From NCBI GenBank assembly GCA_022843485.1, contig JALHNM010000003.1:207871-271870 (forward strand): a stretch of 64,000 bases of DNA, written 5' to 3'. Below, in pieces: positions 26,585 through 34,066 of this stretch. Position 1 is the stretch's first letter. The number at the start of each line of letters is the position of its first letter. Under the pieces are notes generated by a model, which searched no databases, was not told the origin of the DNA, and saw nothing but the letters and a program-made list of their open reading frames with translations. This stretch comes from Fimbriimonadaceae bacterium. GTDB taxonomy: Bacteria > Armatimonadota > Fimbriimonadia > Fimbriimonadales > Fimbriimonadaceae. The translations under genes were made by a program, and so were the position numbers.

Positions 26585-27778
26585 TCACCGCTGGGCCGCG
26601 ATCCGCTGGAGGGCGGCGAGCCGCTCCCGCACCTGCCCCTCCATCGGGCTCATCGGCCACCGCCGCGCGTGCTCGGAGTAGAGGTGCCAAGCCCCCGCGT
26701 AGTCCTGGAACCACGACTCGCGCAGGAGCGCCTGCCGGAAGACCGCCGTCTCCACGTCGGACTCGCTCGCGTCGGCGGACGTCCGCACCCGGTCGAGCAG
26801 GAGGTTGGCCAATTGGGGCTGTCCCTCCGCCTCGAGCCGGGTCGCCACCCGGAGCACCGTCCCCGCCGGGGGTCCGGCCCCGGCCATGCACAGGTTCGCA
26901 ACGACCGAGCCTAACGACTCGACGTCCGCGGTCGACACCGCCCGGGGCAGCAGTCGCACGACATGGTTCCGGCACTCCGGCGGGATCGCTCCCCGGCGCG
27001 CCTCCCCCGCCGCCCAGGCCAGTGCCAGATCGACGTTGTCCGGGCTGCGACGTGCCAGGTGCGCCAGGTCGCCGACGGGCAACCCCCGAAAGTCCCCTTC
27101 GGCCTCGTGGAGCATCGACTTCGCCTCGCCCTCGGTCGCGTCGTCGCGCTTGGCTCGGAGCGCGAGGGCCGCGACGAAACCCCCGGCGGCACCGCCGAGG
27201 TGCGCCAAATAGGCGACGCCGCCCCCCGTCGAACCGGCCCCGGCGACCGCGCCGAGGAGGTCGAACCCAAGGTAGTAGAGGGCGACCCCCCAGATTCGCC
27301 ACTCCCAGGTCCCATAGAACCAGATCCCGAACCAGTAGCCGACCGTGAGCCGGGTGAACGGGAACATCCAGATCGCCGCTCCCAGCACGCCCATGATCGC
27401 CCCCGAGGCGCCGAGGCTCGGGATGTCCGGATGGTTCATCGTCAGGCCTAGGTGCAGGGCGTCGCCGGCCAAGCCCGCCGCGAGGTAGAGGAGCGCGAAC
27501 TTGAGCGGGCGCAACCGGCCCTCGACCATGCGGCCCAGAAGGTAGAGGAACCACATGTTCCCGGCGAGGTGGAGGATGTCCCCGTGGAGGAACATCGAGC
27601 TGAGGAGCGTTAGCGGGCTCAGGCCCTCGCGGGTGAGGGCGAACCTCTCGGCCACGTCGTCCCGGACCACGAGCCAATGGGACGTGAGGAAGAAGATGAG
27701 GACGTTGGCACCGATGAGCGTCCACGTCACGTACGGGACGCTCTCGGGGGCGTTCTTCGTCCTCAGCGGCAGGATCAT
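26585..27778 (-). CDS. rhomboid family intramembrane serine protease
   Basis: 397 aa. Residues 1-220 form a rhomboid core of six helices: SSMFLHGDILHLAGNMWFLY (family signature H-x-x-x-H-L-x-x-N-M), catalytic Ser in LGASGAIMGVLGA, and catalytic His in AYLAHLGGAAGGF. The C-terminal about 170 residues are soluble and appear helical and TPR-like (LLDRVRTSADASE, LLRESWFQDYAGAWHLYSEH), a likely cytoplasmic interaction domain. ATG with a GGAG ribosome site; TAAACT 16 bases upstream could be its -10. The substrate is unknown. Confidence 0.94.
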   Translation of the reverse strand: MILPLRTKNAPESVPYVTWTLIGANVLIFFLTSHWLVVRDDVAERFALTREGLSPLTLLSSMFLHGDILHLAGNMWFLYLLGRMVEGRLRPLKFALLYLAAGLAGDALHLGLTMNHPDIPSLGASGAIMGVLGAAIWMFPFTRLTVGYWFGIWFYGTWEWRIWGVALYYLGFDLLGAVAGAGSTGGGVAYLAHLGGAAGGFVAALALRAKRDDATEGEAKSMLHEAEGDFRGLPVGDLAHLARRSPDNVDLALAWAAGEARRGAIPPECRNHVVRLLPRAVSTADVESLGSVVANLCMAGAGPPAGTVLRVATRLEAEGQPQLANLLLDRVRTSADASESDVETAVFRQALLRESWFQDYAGAWHLYSEHARRWPMSPMEGQVRERLAALQRIAAQR

Positions 27779-27849
27779 CGGGGCTCCTGCCCTGAGTTTA
27801 CATCAGCAGCCTTGGAAACGGCAACCTTCCGGCCGCCGAACCTGGCGAT

Positions 27850-28347
27850 TTACTTGAACTTCGCCGAGGCGACCATCCGGTCGAAGTGGGCGGCCCACTC
27901 CTTCTCTGTGTCCGTGCCGGGGATCCGGACGCTCAGCGCCAGCAGTCCCTTCTCCGGGTGCTTCACGAGGACGTACCGGCGGTTGGCGAACCCACGCTCG
28001 TCCTTCACGGCGAAGGTCGCGGCTTCGAGACCGTTCTTGAGCTTGGTGACCGTGTACGGGGTCGGCGTGCCCTCGCTCTCGCGCATGATGAAGTAGAGCG
28101 ACGTGTCGTACAGGTCGTCCCAACTCGCCCGGCTCGGCGGGGCGGTCATCACCCCGAGTTCTCCCCCGCCGGTCGGGGCGATCTTGCGCTGGCCCCATCG
28201 CGTCTCGGGGGTGACCTTCCAACCCTTGGGCACTTCGATCGAGTAGGTCTTGGTCTCGACCCGGACGTACCCGTCCTTGAGGTCGACGATCGAATGGTCC
28301 GGCTCTGTGGTCTGAGCGAGGACGAGGGGGAGGATCAGGCTGAGCAC
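27850..28347 (-). CDS. hypothetical exported protein
   Basis: 165 aa. Starts with a short hydrophobic segment MLSLILPLVLAQTTE that looks like a minimal signal peptide with cleavage after Ala-Gln. The mature part (YSIEVPKGWKVTP, LYFIMRESEGTPTPY, YVLVKHPEKGLLALSVRIPG) resembles small PsbP-like/DUF1795-type beta proteins in general style, but I cannot assign a family. GTG start. Lies after the rhomboid gene's start on the same strand, 71 bases from it, so it may be read through into the rhomboid gene. Function unknown. Confidence 0.7.
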   Translation of the reverse strand: MLSLILPLVLAQTTEPDHSIVDLKDGYVRVETKTYSIEVPKGWKVTPETRWGQRKIAPTGGGELGVMTAPPSRASWDDLYDTSLYFIMRESEGTPTPYTVTKLKNGLEAATFAVKDERGFANRRYVLVKHPEKGLLALSVRIPGTDTEKEWAAHFDRMVASAKFK

Positions 28348-28433
28348 ACCGGCGTCTACGAGGCTGGGCCCGAGAACGTCGCCGGGAGGCCCGCCGGTGC
28401 GGTAGTGTCCCGGCGAGACCGCCCGGCAGGCGC

Positions 28434-28486
28434 GGGGTCACGGACCCCGGGTCCGGGGAGCGGGTCGCGGACCCGCGCTCCAGGGG
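28434..28486. repeat. palindromic repeat, left arm of inverted pair flanking pnuC
   Basis: 53 bases that match the complement of 29161-29212 with two substitutions and one extra base. Inside is a perfect hairpin CGGGTC-GCG-GACCCG. Together the two copies enclose pnuC as a 0.78 kb inverted-repeat-bounded unit. Confidence 0.85.
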
Positions 28487-28496
28487 CGCCTGACGT

Positions 28497-29144
28497 ATGA
28501 GACCCGTCCCCATCGCCCTCGGCATCCTCCTCAGCGCCGCCCTCATCGGAGCGTGCGCCGCTCTGCCCGTGCTCAAGACCTCACCGGTCGAGGCGACAGC
28601 CTTCGCCCTCGCGGGCTGGTGGATCGTGCTCCTCGTCCGCCAGAGCCCCTGGAACTGGCTGTTCGCCATCCTCTCGAGCGGCGTGTACCTGGCCGTCTTC
28701 CTCCAGAACAGCCTCTTCGCCGACGCTGGCCTGCAGCTCGTTTACATCGCGTTGAGCATCGCCGGGTGGGTGTGGTGGGTGCGGGGAGGGAAAGAGCGTT
28801 CGGAGCTCCCGGTGTCGCGGGCAACCCCGGCCCTCTGGGTTGTCGCGGGACTTTGCACGGCCCTCTTCACCGTCCTCATCGGCCTGCGCCTCGCGACGAT
28901 CCCGGGGACGCTCCCCTTCTGGGACCCTTTCACCACCGCCCTCAGCCTGGTCGGCCAGTACATGCAAGCCCGGAAGGTATACGAGAACTGGTTCCTCTGG
29001 ATCGCGGCCAACGCGTGCTACGTCGGGGTCTACCTCTACAAAGGGCTCGAGCTCACCGCCGTCCTCAGCCTGGTCCTCCTCGCCCTCTGCTTCGCCGGCT
29101 TGAGAGAATGGCGCCAGGGCCTGCAACCTGCGGCTTCACATTGA
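28497..29144 (+). CDS. pnuC: PnuC-family vitamin/nucleoside transporter
   Basis: 215-aa membrane protein with about seven helices. WNWLFAILSSGVYLAVF, LFADAGLQLVYIALSIAGW and WDPFTTALSLVGQYMQARK with ENWFLWIAANACYVGVYLYKGL are the hallmark PnuC motifs (W-N-x-x-F, D-A-x-L-Q, and the terminal N-W-x-x-W-x-x-x-N). PnuC proteins facilitate uptake of nicotinamide riboside; relatives carry thiamine or riboflavin, and without nadR, thiamine or riboflavin genes nearby the substrate is open. ATG start 10 bases after a palindromic repeat whose partner lies just past the stop. No riboswitch seen. Confidence 0.92.
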   Translation: MRPVPIALGILLSAALIGACAALPVLKTSPVEATAFALAGWWIVLLVRQSPWNWLFAILSSGVYLAVFLQNSLFADAGLQLVYIALSIAGWVWWVRGGKERSELPVSRATPALWVVAGLCTALFTVLIGLRLATIPGTLPFWDPFTTALSLVGQYMQARKVYENWFLWIAANACYVGVYLYKGLELTAVLSLVLLALCFAGLREWRQGLQPAASH

Positions 29145-29160
29145 CCGCGGTTCGGCCAGC

Positions 29161-29212
29161 CCCCGGAGCGCGGGTCCGCGACCCGCTCCCCGGACCCGGA
29201 GTCCATGACCCC
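29161..29212. repeat. palindromic repeat, right arm of inverted pair flanking pnuC
   Basis: 52-base inverted copy of 28434-28486, with the same CGGGTC/GACCCG core hairpin. It begins 16 bases after the pnuC stop codon and lies in the gap before the M42 peptidase gene. Confidence 0.85.
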
Positions 29213-29262
29213 GTCGGGCGACCCGCACGATCGACTGGTCCAAAGTCCATCGACCCCGGTGG

Positions 29263-29268
29263 TAACCT
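29263..29268 (+). promoter_or_regulatory. TANNNT -10 box of M42 peptidase gene
   Basis: TAACCT ends 8 bases before the ATG at 29277; the intervening GAAGGGCG could be a weak SD, so leaderless status is likely rather than certain. Confidence 0.45.
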
Positions 29269-29276
29269 GAAGGGCG

Positions 29277-30353
29277 ATGCGCGCAGAGTCGCTCGCCTTC
29301 TTCAAAGAGATCGTCGATGCCCCGTCCCCGTCCGGGTTCGAGGTTCCGGCGGCCGAGGCCTACCGTCGCTACACCGGGGCTTTCGCCGACGCCGTCCGGA
29401 CCGACGTCCACGGGAGCGTCCACGCCGTCCTTAACCCCGACGCCCCGATGAGGGTCATGCTCGGCGGGCACATGGACGAGATCGGGTTCATCGTCCACTA
29501 CATCGACGAGAACGGGTTCCTCTACTTCAACCAGATCGGCGGGCACGACACGATGGTGCCGATCGGGCAGAGGGTGTGGATCCACAGCGGCGACTCCCGG
29601 GTCCCTGGCGTCATCGGGAGGAAACCGATCCACCTCCAGGAAGACAGCGACAAGAAGCGGCCCGAGCTGTACGACCTCTGGATCGACATCGGCGCGACGA
29701 ACCGCGAGGAGGCGGCGGCCGCGGTGGAGATGGGCTCGCCCGTGACCTATCAATGGGAGTTCGCGCACCTCCTCGGCGACCGCGTCACCGCCCGGGGGCT
29801 CGACAACAAGATGGGCGCCTTCATCGTCGCCGAGGCCCTGCGGCTGCTCAAGGACGAGGGCGGGCTCGACCCGGGCGTCGGGGTTTACGCAGTGGCGACG
29901 GTCCAAGAGGAGGTCGGTCTTCGCGGGGCGAGGACGTCCGCCTACTCGATCGACGCCCACAGCGGCCTCGCCGTCGACGTCGACTTCGCGATCGACCACC
30001 CAGGGCTCAGTAAGACCCGGTACGGCGAGAGCGACATGGGCAAGGGCCCGACGGTCTCCCGAGGCTCGAACATCAACCCGATCGTCTACCGGATGGTCCT
30101 CGAGGCGGCGACCAAGGACGGGATCTCGGTCCAGATCGGGCCGTACGGCGGGGCGAGCGGGACCGACGCGAACGCGATGCAGGTCAGCCGGGGGGGTATG
30201 GCGACCGGCCTCGTCGGGGTGCCCATCCGCTACATGCACACCCCCTGCGAGACGCTCTCACTGAAGGACGTCGAGGACTGCGCCCGCCTGATGGCCGGGT
30301 ACTGCCGCCTCGTCCGGCCCGACACCGACTTCACGCCCCGGCCCGGGTTCTAA
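29277..30353 (+). CDS. M42 family metallopeptidase (glutamyl aminopeptidase/endoglucanase M)
   Basis: 358-aa cytosolic dinuclear-metal aminopeptidase. SPSGFE near the N-terminus, GGHMDEIGF (metal His and Asp, residues about 63-71), ARGLDNKMGAF (bridging Asp, about 176-186), VATVQEEVGLRGA (catalytic and metal Glu pair, about 202-214), AVDVDFAIDHPG and a late YMHTPCETL (metal His) match the family in order and spacing. M42 enzymes form dodecamers and trim short peptides. Gene stands alone on the plus strand between two palindromic repeats. Confidence 0.95.
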   Translation: MRAESLAFFKEIVDAPSPSGFEVPAAEAYRRYTGAFADAVRTDVHGSVHAVLNPDAPMRVMLGGHMDEIGFIVHYIDENGFLYFNQIGGHDTMVPIGQRVWIHSGDSRVPGVIGRKPIHLQEDSDKKRPELYDLWIDIGATNREEAAAAVEMGSPVTYQWEFAHLLGDRVTARGLDNKMGAFIVAEALRLLKDEGGLDPGVGVYAVATVQEEVGLRGARTSAYSIDAHSGLAVDVDFAIDHPGLSKTRYGESDMGKGPTVSRGSNINPIVYRMVLEAATKDGISVQIGPYGGASGTDANAMQVSRGGMATGLVGVPIRYMHTPCETLSLKDVEDCARLMAGYCRLVRPDTDFTPRPGF

Positions 30354-30426
30354 GGCCCGACTCTTGCTGTCCCCCGGAAGGGACGGCGACCTCTTGCGGG
30401 CAAGCTGCGGCCTAACAGGCCGTGGA

Positions 30427-30462
30427 CCGGGGTGCGGGCTCGAAAGCCCGCGCTCTGGGGCC
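30427..30462. repeat. diverged third copy of the palindromic repeat
   Basis: CCGGGG-T-GCGGGC ... GCCCGC-GCTC-TGGGG aligns over about 36 bases with the core of 28434-28486, with a covarying hairpin (GCGGGCT/AGCCCGC). It lies in the gap between the M42 peptidase and the hydrolase gene. Confidence 0.6.
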
Positions 30463-30492
30463 GAACCTCCAGGGCTGGGTACAACGGGGCCG

Positions 30493-31272
30493 ATGCGCGC
30501 CCTGATCGACCGGCCCTACCCCGTCCATGGGGGCGACCAGCGGTTCGACCTCTTCTGCCCGGACAGCGACGGCCCCTTGCCCCTCCTTGTGTTCCTTCAC
30601 GGCGGCGGGTGGGTGAGCGGGTCGAAGGAGGACTACCGGGACGAGGCGCTCTGGGCGGCCCGCCAAGGGTTCGCCTGTGCGTGCGTCGGCTACCGACTCG
30701 CGCCGCTCTACCCGTTCCCGACCCCCGTCGCCGACGTCCAGCGGTTCTTCCGGTACGTCCAAGGCGAGGCCGGCGCCCTTGGCGTGGACCCCAGCAAGGT
30801 CTTAGCGGTCGGCAACAGCGCGGGCGGGCACCTCGCCCTGATGGCCGGGCTTTGCCCCGAGCTCCTGGACGGCGACGGCGGGCCCGCGGCCCGAGCGACG
30901 GCAACCGTCGCCATCTGCCCGATCACCGACCTTCGGGACCCGTTCGAGACCCACCTGCCCGTGGGCCACGCGTTCCTCGAGCAGTTCCTCGGTGTCCCGC
31001 TCGCGGAGGCCGGGGAGTCGCTGGGGGCGGCGAGCCCGGCCGCCTACGCGAGCCACGCGGTCGGCCCGGTCACGCTCCTCCACGGCACCGAGGACGACAT
31101 CGTGCCGTTCGACCAGAGCGTCCGGCTCGCCCGGGAGTTCGAGCGGCTTGGGCGCCCCCACCACTTCGTCGCGCTCGAGGGCGAGGCCCACAGCTTCACC
31201 CTTCCCGCCTGGGAGGTCGTCCGGGGCGGCTACATCGACCAAGCCGAGCGGCTTCGCGAGGCGGCCCTGTGA
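30493..31272 (+). CDS. alpha/beta hydrolase, carboxylesterase/lipase type
   Basis: 259 aa. LVFLHGGGWVSGSKEDY (oxyanion-hole HGGGW, residues about 33-49), nucleophile elbow VGNSAGGH with Ser109, acid in LLHGTEDDIVPF and His in LEGEAHSF give a complete catalytic triad, in the pattern of the BD-FAE/hormone-sensitive-lipase-like esterases. A longer open frame starts at 30364 but crosses the palindromic repeat; the ATG at 30493, with TACAAC 7 bases upstream, fits better. No signal peptide. The stop overlaps the threonine aldolase start (GTGA), so the two are one unit. Confidence 0.92.
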   Translation: MRALIDRPYPVHGGDQRFDLFCPDSDGPLPLLVFLHGGGWVSGSKEDYRDEALWAARQGFACACVGYRLAPLYPFPTPVADVQRFFRYVQGEAGALGVDPSKVLAVGNSAGGHLALMAGLCPELLDGDGGPAARATATVAICPITDLRDPFETHLPVGHAFLEQFLGVPLAEAGESLGAASPAAYASHAVGPVTLLHGTEDDIVPFDQSVRLAREFERLGRPHHFVALEGEAHSFTLPAWEVVRGGYIDQAERLREAAL

Positions 31273-32294
31273 CCGTCGACCTGCGCAGCGACACAGTCAC
31301 GACCCCGACGCCGGCGATGTACGAGGCGATGGCCGCCGCCGAGCTCGGCGACGACGTGCTGGGACACGACCCGACCACCGAGAGACTGGAGGCCCTCGCC
31401 GCCGAGACCGTCGGGATGGAGGCCGCCCTGTTCGTCCCGAGCGGCACCATGGGCAACCAGATCGCGCTCGCCACCCACACCCGGCCCGGGGACAGCGTGC
31501 TCTTCGAGGACGACGCCCACATGCTGTTCTACGAGGCCGCGGCTCCAGCTGTGTTCGCAGGCGTCCAGGCCCGGACCGTCCCCTCGGACCGGGGCATCGT
31601 CGATCCGGAACGCGTCGCCGCCCGGGTCCTCAAGCGCAGCGAGCACACGCCGGGCACGACCCTGCTCTGCCTCGAGAACACCCACAATCGGGCCGGAGGC
31701 AGCGCCACCCCGGTCGCGACGCACGCCCGCCTCCGCGAGGTCGCCTCCGAAGCTGGGCTCAAGGTCCACCTCGACGGCGCCCGCGTGTTCAACGCCGCCG
31801 TGGCCCTCGGCGTCCCCGTCCGCGAGGTGACCCGGCACGTCGACACCGTCAACTTCTGCCTCAGCAAAGGCCTGGCCTCGCCGGTCGGGTCCGTCCTGTG
31901 CGGCCCGGCCGCCTTCATCGGCGAGGCCCGGTTCTGGCGCAAGCGGATGGGCGGGGGTCTTCGTCAATCGGGATTGCTCGCCGCGTGCGGGATCGTCTCC
32001 CTGACCCAGATGGTCGACCGGCTCGCCGAGGACCACCGCCGGGCAGCCGCACTCGCCGAGGCGCTGAGCGGGCTCCCCGGGATTCGACCCGTGCCGCCGG
32101 AGACGAACATCCTGATGCTAGACCTCGATCGGCCCGCTTCCGAATGGCAGGGGGCCCTCGAGGAGCGAGGCGTCCGCACCATCCCCGTCGCCCCCCACCG
32201 GCTCCGACTCGTGTTCCACAAGGACGTGGACGATGAAGGGCTAGAGCAGGCGGGGCGTCATATCCGCGAACTCAGTGACTCCGGCCTCGTCTAG
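31269..32294 (+). CDS. low-specificity L-threonine aldolase
   Basis: PLP enzyme cleaving L-threonine or L-allo-threonine to glycine and acetaldehyde. VDLRSDTVTTPTPAMYEAM at the N-terminus is the family signature, VPSGTMGNQIAL follows, VHLDGARVFNAAVALG carries the PLP-binding Asp, and Lys200 in NFCLSKGLASPVGS forms the Schiff base. 341 aa, normal length. GTG start coupled to the hydrolase stop; 3' end overlaps the convergent nuclease gene by 54 bases. Confidence 0.95.
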   Translation: MTVDLRSDTVTTPTPAMYEAMAAAELGDDVLGHDPTTERLEALAAETVGMEAALFVPSGTMGNQIALATHTRPGDSVLFEDDAHMLFYEAAAPAVFAGVQARTVPSDRGIVDPERVAARVLKRSEHTPGTTLLCLENTHNRAGGSATPVATHARLREVASEAGLKVHLDGARVFNAAVALGVPVREVTRHVDTVNFCLSKGLASPVGSVLCGPAAFIGEARFWRKRMGGGLRQSGLLAACGIVSLTQMVDRLAEDHRRAAALAEALSGLPGIRPVPPETNILMLDLDRPASEWQGALEERGVRTIPVAPHRLRLVFHKDVDDEGLEQAGRHIRELSDSGLV

Positions 32295-33029
32295 CGTCTT
32301 CGCCCGGAGCTTGTCGTATGTCAGCTGCGCCAAGCGCTCCAGGTTGACCACGTCCTCGCGGTTGTACTCGACGAGCGTGCGGAGCGACGCTTCGTTCCCA
32401 CTCTGGTACTCCCGCCAGAGCCGGATCGCGTCGAGGCCGCTCAGCCCGTCCGTGTCCTCGCCCCGGGCGATGCCGAGTTGCTTCTCGATCCGCTTCAGAC
32501 CGCCGCGCACGCCGACCCGCTTGAGCGCGAAACAGAGGTCTAGGTGGATCTGGTCGAAGTGAAGCGAGGGGAAACACCGCGACAGAACGGGGAGGTCGAA
32601 CCCGGTGCCGTAGAACGTGACGATCATCGAGGCGTGCGACAGCAGGTCGGGAAGTTCGGCGAGGTCCTGGCCCTTCACGAGGCAGCGGAACTCCGTCCCG
32701 TCGTAGAGCCCGACACAGGTCACCGCATCGCCACCCATCCCCCCGTCGGTCTCGATGTCGAGGTAGAGGCAGTGCTCGCGGAACTCGGGCCAGGCCCGCC
32801 AAGCGTCCTTACTGCCGAGAGGCTTGGCGAAGGCCTGGTGCCTCCCCTCGGCCAGAGCCGCCTGCGACTCCTCGAGGCCGGCTCGAACCGCCGTTCGGTC
32901 TGCGCCGCCGATGGGGAACCGCTGAGGGTCCTCCAGGTAGGTGGCCCAGGAGTCGCAGCCCTGGCGCCAGAGGAGCCCCTCGGTCTGCGGTCCGATCCCA
33001 GGGAGATGGACGAAGGTTCGCCTCAGCAC
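32241..33029 (-). CDS. YprB-type ribonuclease H-like 3'-5' exonuclease domain protein
   Basis: 262 aa. An N-terminal region (LPGIGPQTEGLLWRQG) resembling a helix-hairpin-helix is followed by an RNase H-like exonuclease fold: CLYLDIETDG (Asp-x-Glu, residues about 87-96), VTFYGTGFDLPVL (Asp) and YNREDVVNLERL (Glu/Asp late motif), as in the YprB_RNaseH-like family. Probably acts on nucleic acid, substrate unknown. GTG start with TAAAGT ending 6 bases upstream and no SD. Convergent and overlapping with the threonine aldolase gene. Confidence 0.85.
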   Translation of the reverse strand: MLRRTFVHLPGIGPQTEGLLWRQGCDSWATYLEDPQRFPIGGADRTAVRAGLEESQAALAEGRHQAFAKPLGSKDAWRAWPEFREHCLYLDIETDGGMGGDAVTCVGLYDGTEFRCLVKGQDLAELPDLLSHASMIVTFYGTGFDLPVLSRCFPSLHFDQIHLDLCFALKRVGVRGGLKRIEKQLGIARGEDTDGLSGLDAIRLWREYQSGNEASLRTLVEYNREDVVNLERLAQLTYDKLRAKTLDEAGVTEFADMTPRLL

Positions 33030-33035
33030 GGGGCG

Positions 33036-33041
33036 ACTTTA
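33036..33041 (-). promoter_or_regulatory. TANNNT -10 box of YprB-like gene (leaderless)
   Basis: TAAAGT ends 6 bases before the GTG start on the minus strand. It lies over the stop codon of the upstream exported-protein gene, showing that a separate promoter exists despite the 9-base gap. Confidence 0.5.
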
Positions 33042-33578
33042 CCGCCGCTGACGCGGCCGGACGTTCGGGTTCATCCCGGCCGTTCGGTTCGGTACCAGAA
33101 TGTCGAACGTGGTCCCCGCGGGCCAGAACTGCTTGATCGTCGGGTCCTCGAACCAGTACTCCCCGGTCCGCTGGTCGCGGTCGAACTCGCCGGCCAAACG
33201 CATCGTGCCCCCGCCGAACATCTGGCCTCGCAGATCCCGGCCGAACCACTGCACAGCCCGCCACTTACCCGTCACCACGACCCGACCCGTGCCGGTATAG
33301 ATGACCCGGTCGTTCTTGTCCCACTCCTTGCGGAGCCGGCCCGAGACCTGGTAGTCCCCCTCGACGCGGCTGAGCATGAGCGTGCCCGTGAAGGCGAACT
33401 CGAGCCGCCCTTCGCCGTTGATGATCCGGAAGCTCCCGAGCCGGGTCTGGAACCGGACGATCCCAAGGTCGGTTCGACCGGCGAACGACCCCATCTCAGC
33501 CGGCGTGGCCGGTTGGGCGAAGGCGAGCACCGTCGTCGCGAGGGCCGTTGAGGCGATAAGGGTACGGAGGGTCGTCAT
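33039..33578 (-). CDS. hypothetical exported protein
   Basis: 179 aa with a clear Sec signal peptide: MTTLRTLIASTALATTVLAFAQ. The mature part is beta-rich with repeated Gly/Arg and aromatic residues (GRLEFAFTGTLMLSRVEG, GTGRVVVTGKWRAVQWFG) and ends in an Arg/Pro-rich tail. No family recognised. Good SD-like AGGAC before ATG and TACACT 15 bases upstream. Divergent from ccmE. Confidence 0.75.
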   Translation of the reverse strand: MTTLRTLIASTALATTVLAFAQPATPAEMGSFAGRTDLGIVRFQTRLGSFRIINGEGRLEFAFTGTLMLSRVEGDYQVSGRLRKEWDKNDRVIYTGTGRVVVTGKWRAVQWFGRDLRGQMFGGGTMRLAGEFDRDQRTGEYWFEDPTIKQFWPAGTTFDILVPNRTAGMNPNVRPRQRR

Positions 33579-33681
33579 GCCGCTGTCCTGAGAAGTGTAC
33601 TCGTCCGTCCTAGAGACAACGGGCCGAGCGGACGAGTTCCCGCTCTAACGATCGTTCCTATCGGCTAAGATGGGGCGTCAG

Positions 33682-34059
33682 ATGAAACCTGGCGCCATCT
33701 TTGCTTACGTCTTGAGCGCGGTCGGACTGACCGCCGTCGTCACCGCCTTCCTTACGAACGCGAGCCCTTACGTCACCGTGGCCCAGGCCGCGACGATGTC
33801 GGCCGACAACCTGCACCTTGCTGGCGACATCGTCCCCGGCACGGTCCAGGTGAGCCCCCATTCCAAACGAGTGACCTTCACGTTGAAGGACGCCGAGGGT
33901 CGGACGATGCCGGTGCTCTACCGGGGCGCCCCGCCCGCGAACATGGGAAGCGCCACCAAGGTCGTCGCGGTCGGCGGGGTGAAGGACGGGGTGTTCGCCT
34001 GCGAGAAGCTCCTCCTGAAGTGCCCGTCGAAGTACGAGAGCGAGGGCGGGGCGAGCTAG
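33682..34059 (+). CDS. ccmE: cytochrome c maturation protein CcmE, Cys variant
   Basis: Periplasmic haem chaperone of system I cytochrome c maturation, anchored by one N-terminal helix (IFAYVLSAVGLTAVVTAFL). The beta-barrel core shows LHLAGDIVPGTVQ, VTFTLKDAEGRTMPVLYRGAPPAN and GVFACEKLLLKCPSKYES. The haem-attaching residue is Cys114 within C-P-S-K-Y118 rather than the usual His in HDENY, the known CxxxY variant found in some archaea and bacteria. The ATG at 33682 is preferred to 33670 because a TAAGAT box lies just upstream and overlaps the earlier ATG. Followed by ccmF after 7 bases. Confidence 0.9.
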   Translation: MKPGAIFAYVLSAVGLTAVVTAFLTNASPYVTVAQAATMSADNLHLAGDIVPGTVQVSPHSKRVTFTLKDAEGRTMPVLYRGAPPANMGSATKVVAVGGVKDGVFACEKLLLKCPSKYESEGGAS

Positions 34060-34066
34060 GCCGCCG

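Noticed and set aside
30364..30492. Extended N-terminus of the alpha/beta hydrolase
   Set aside because: It runs through the palindromic repeat and adds Gly/Arg/Pro-rich non-conserved residues.
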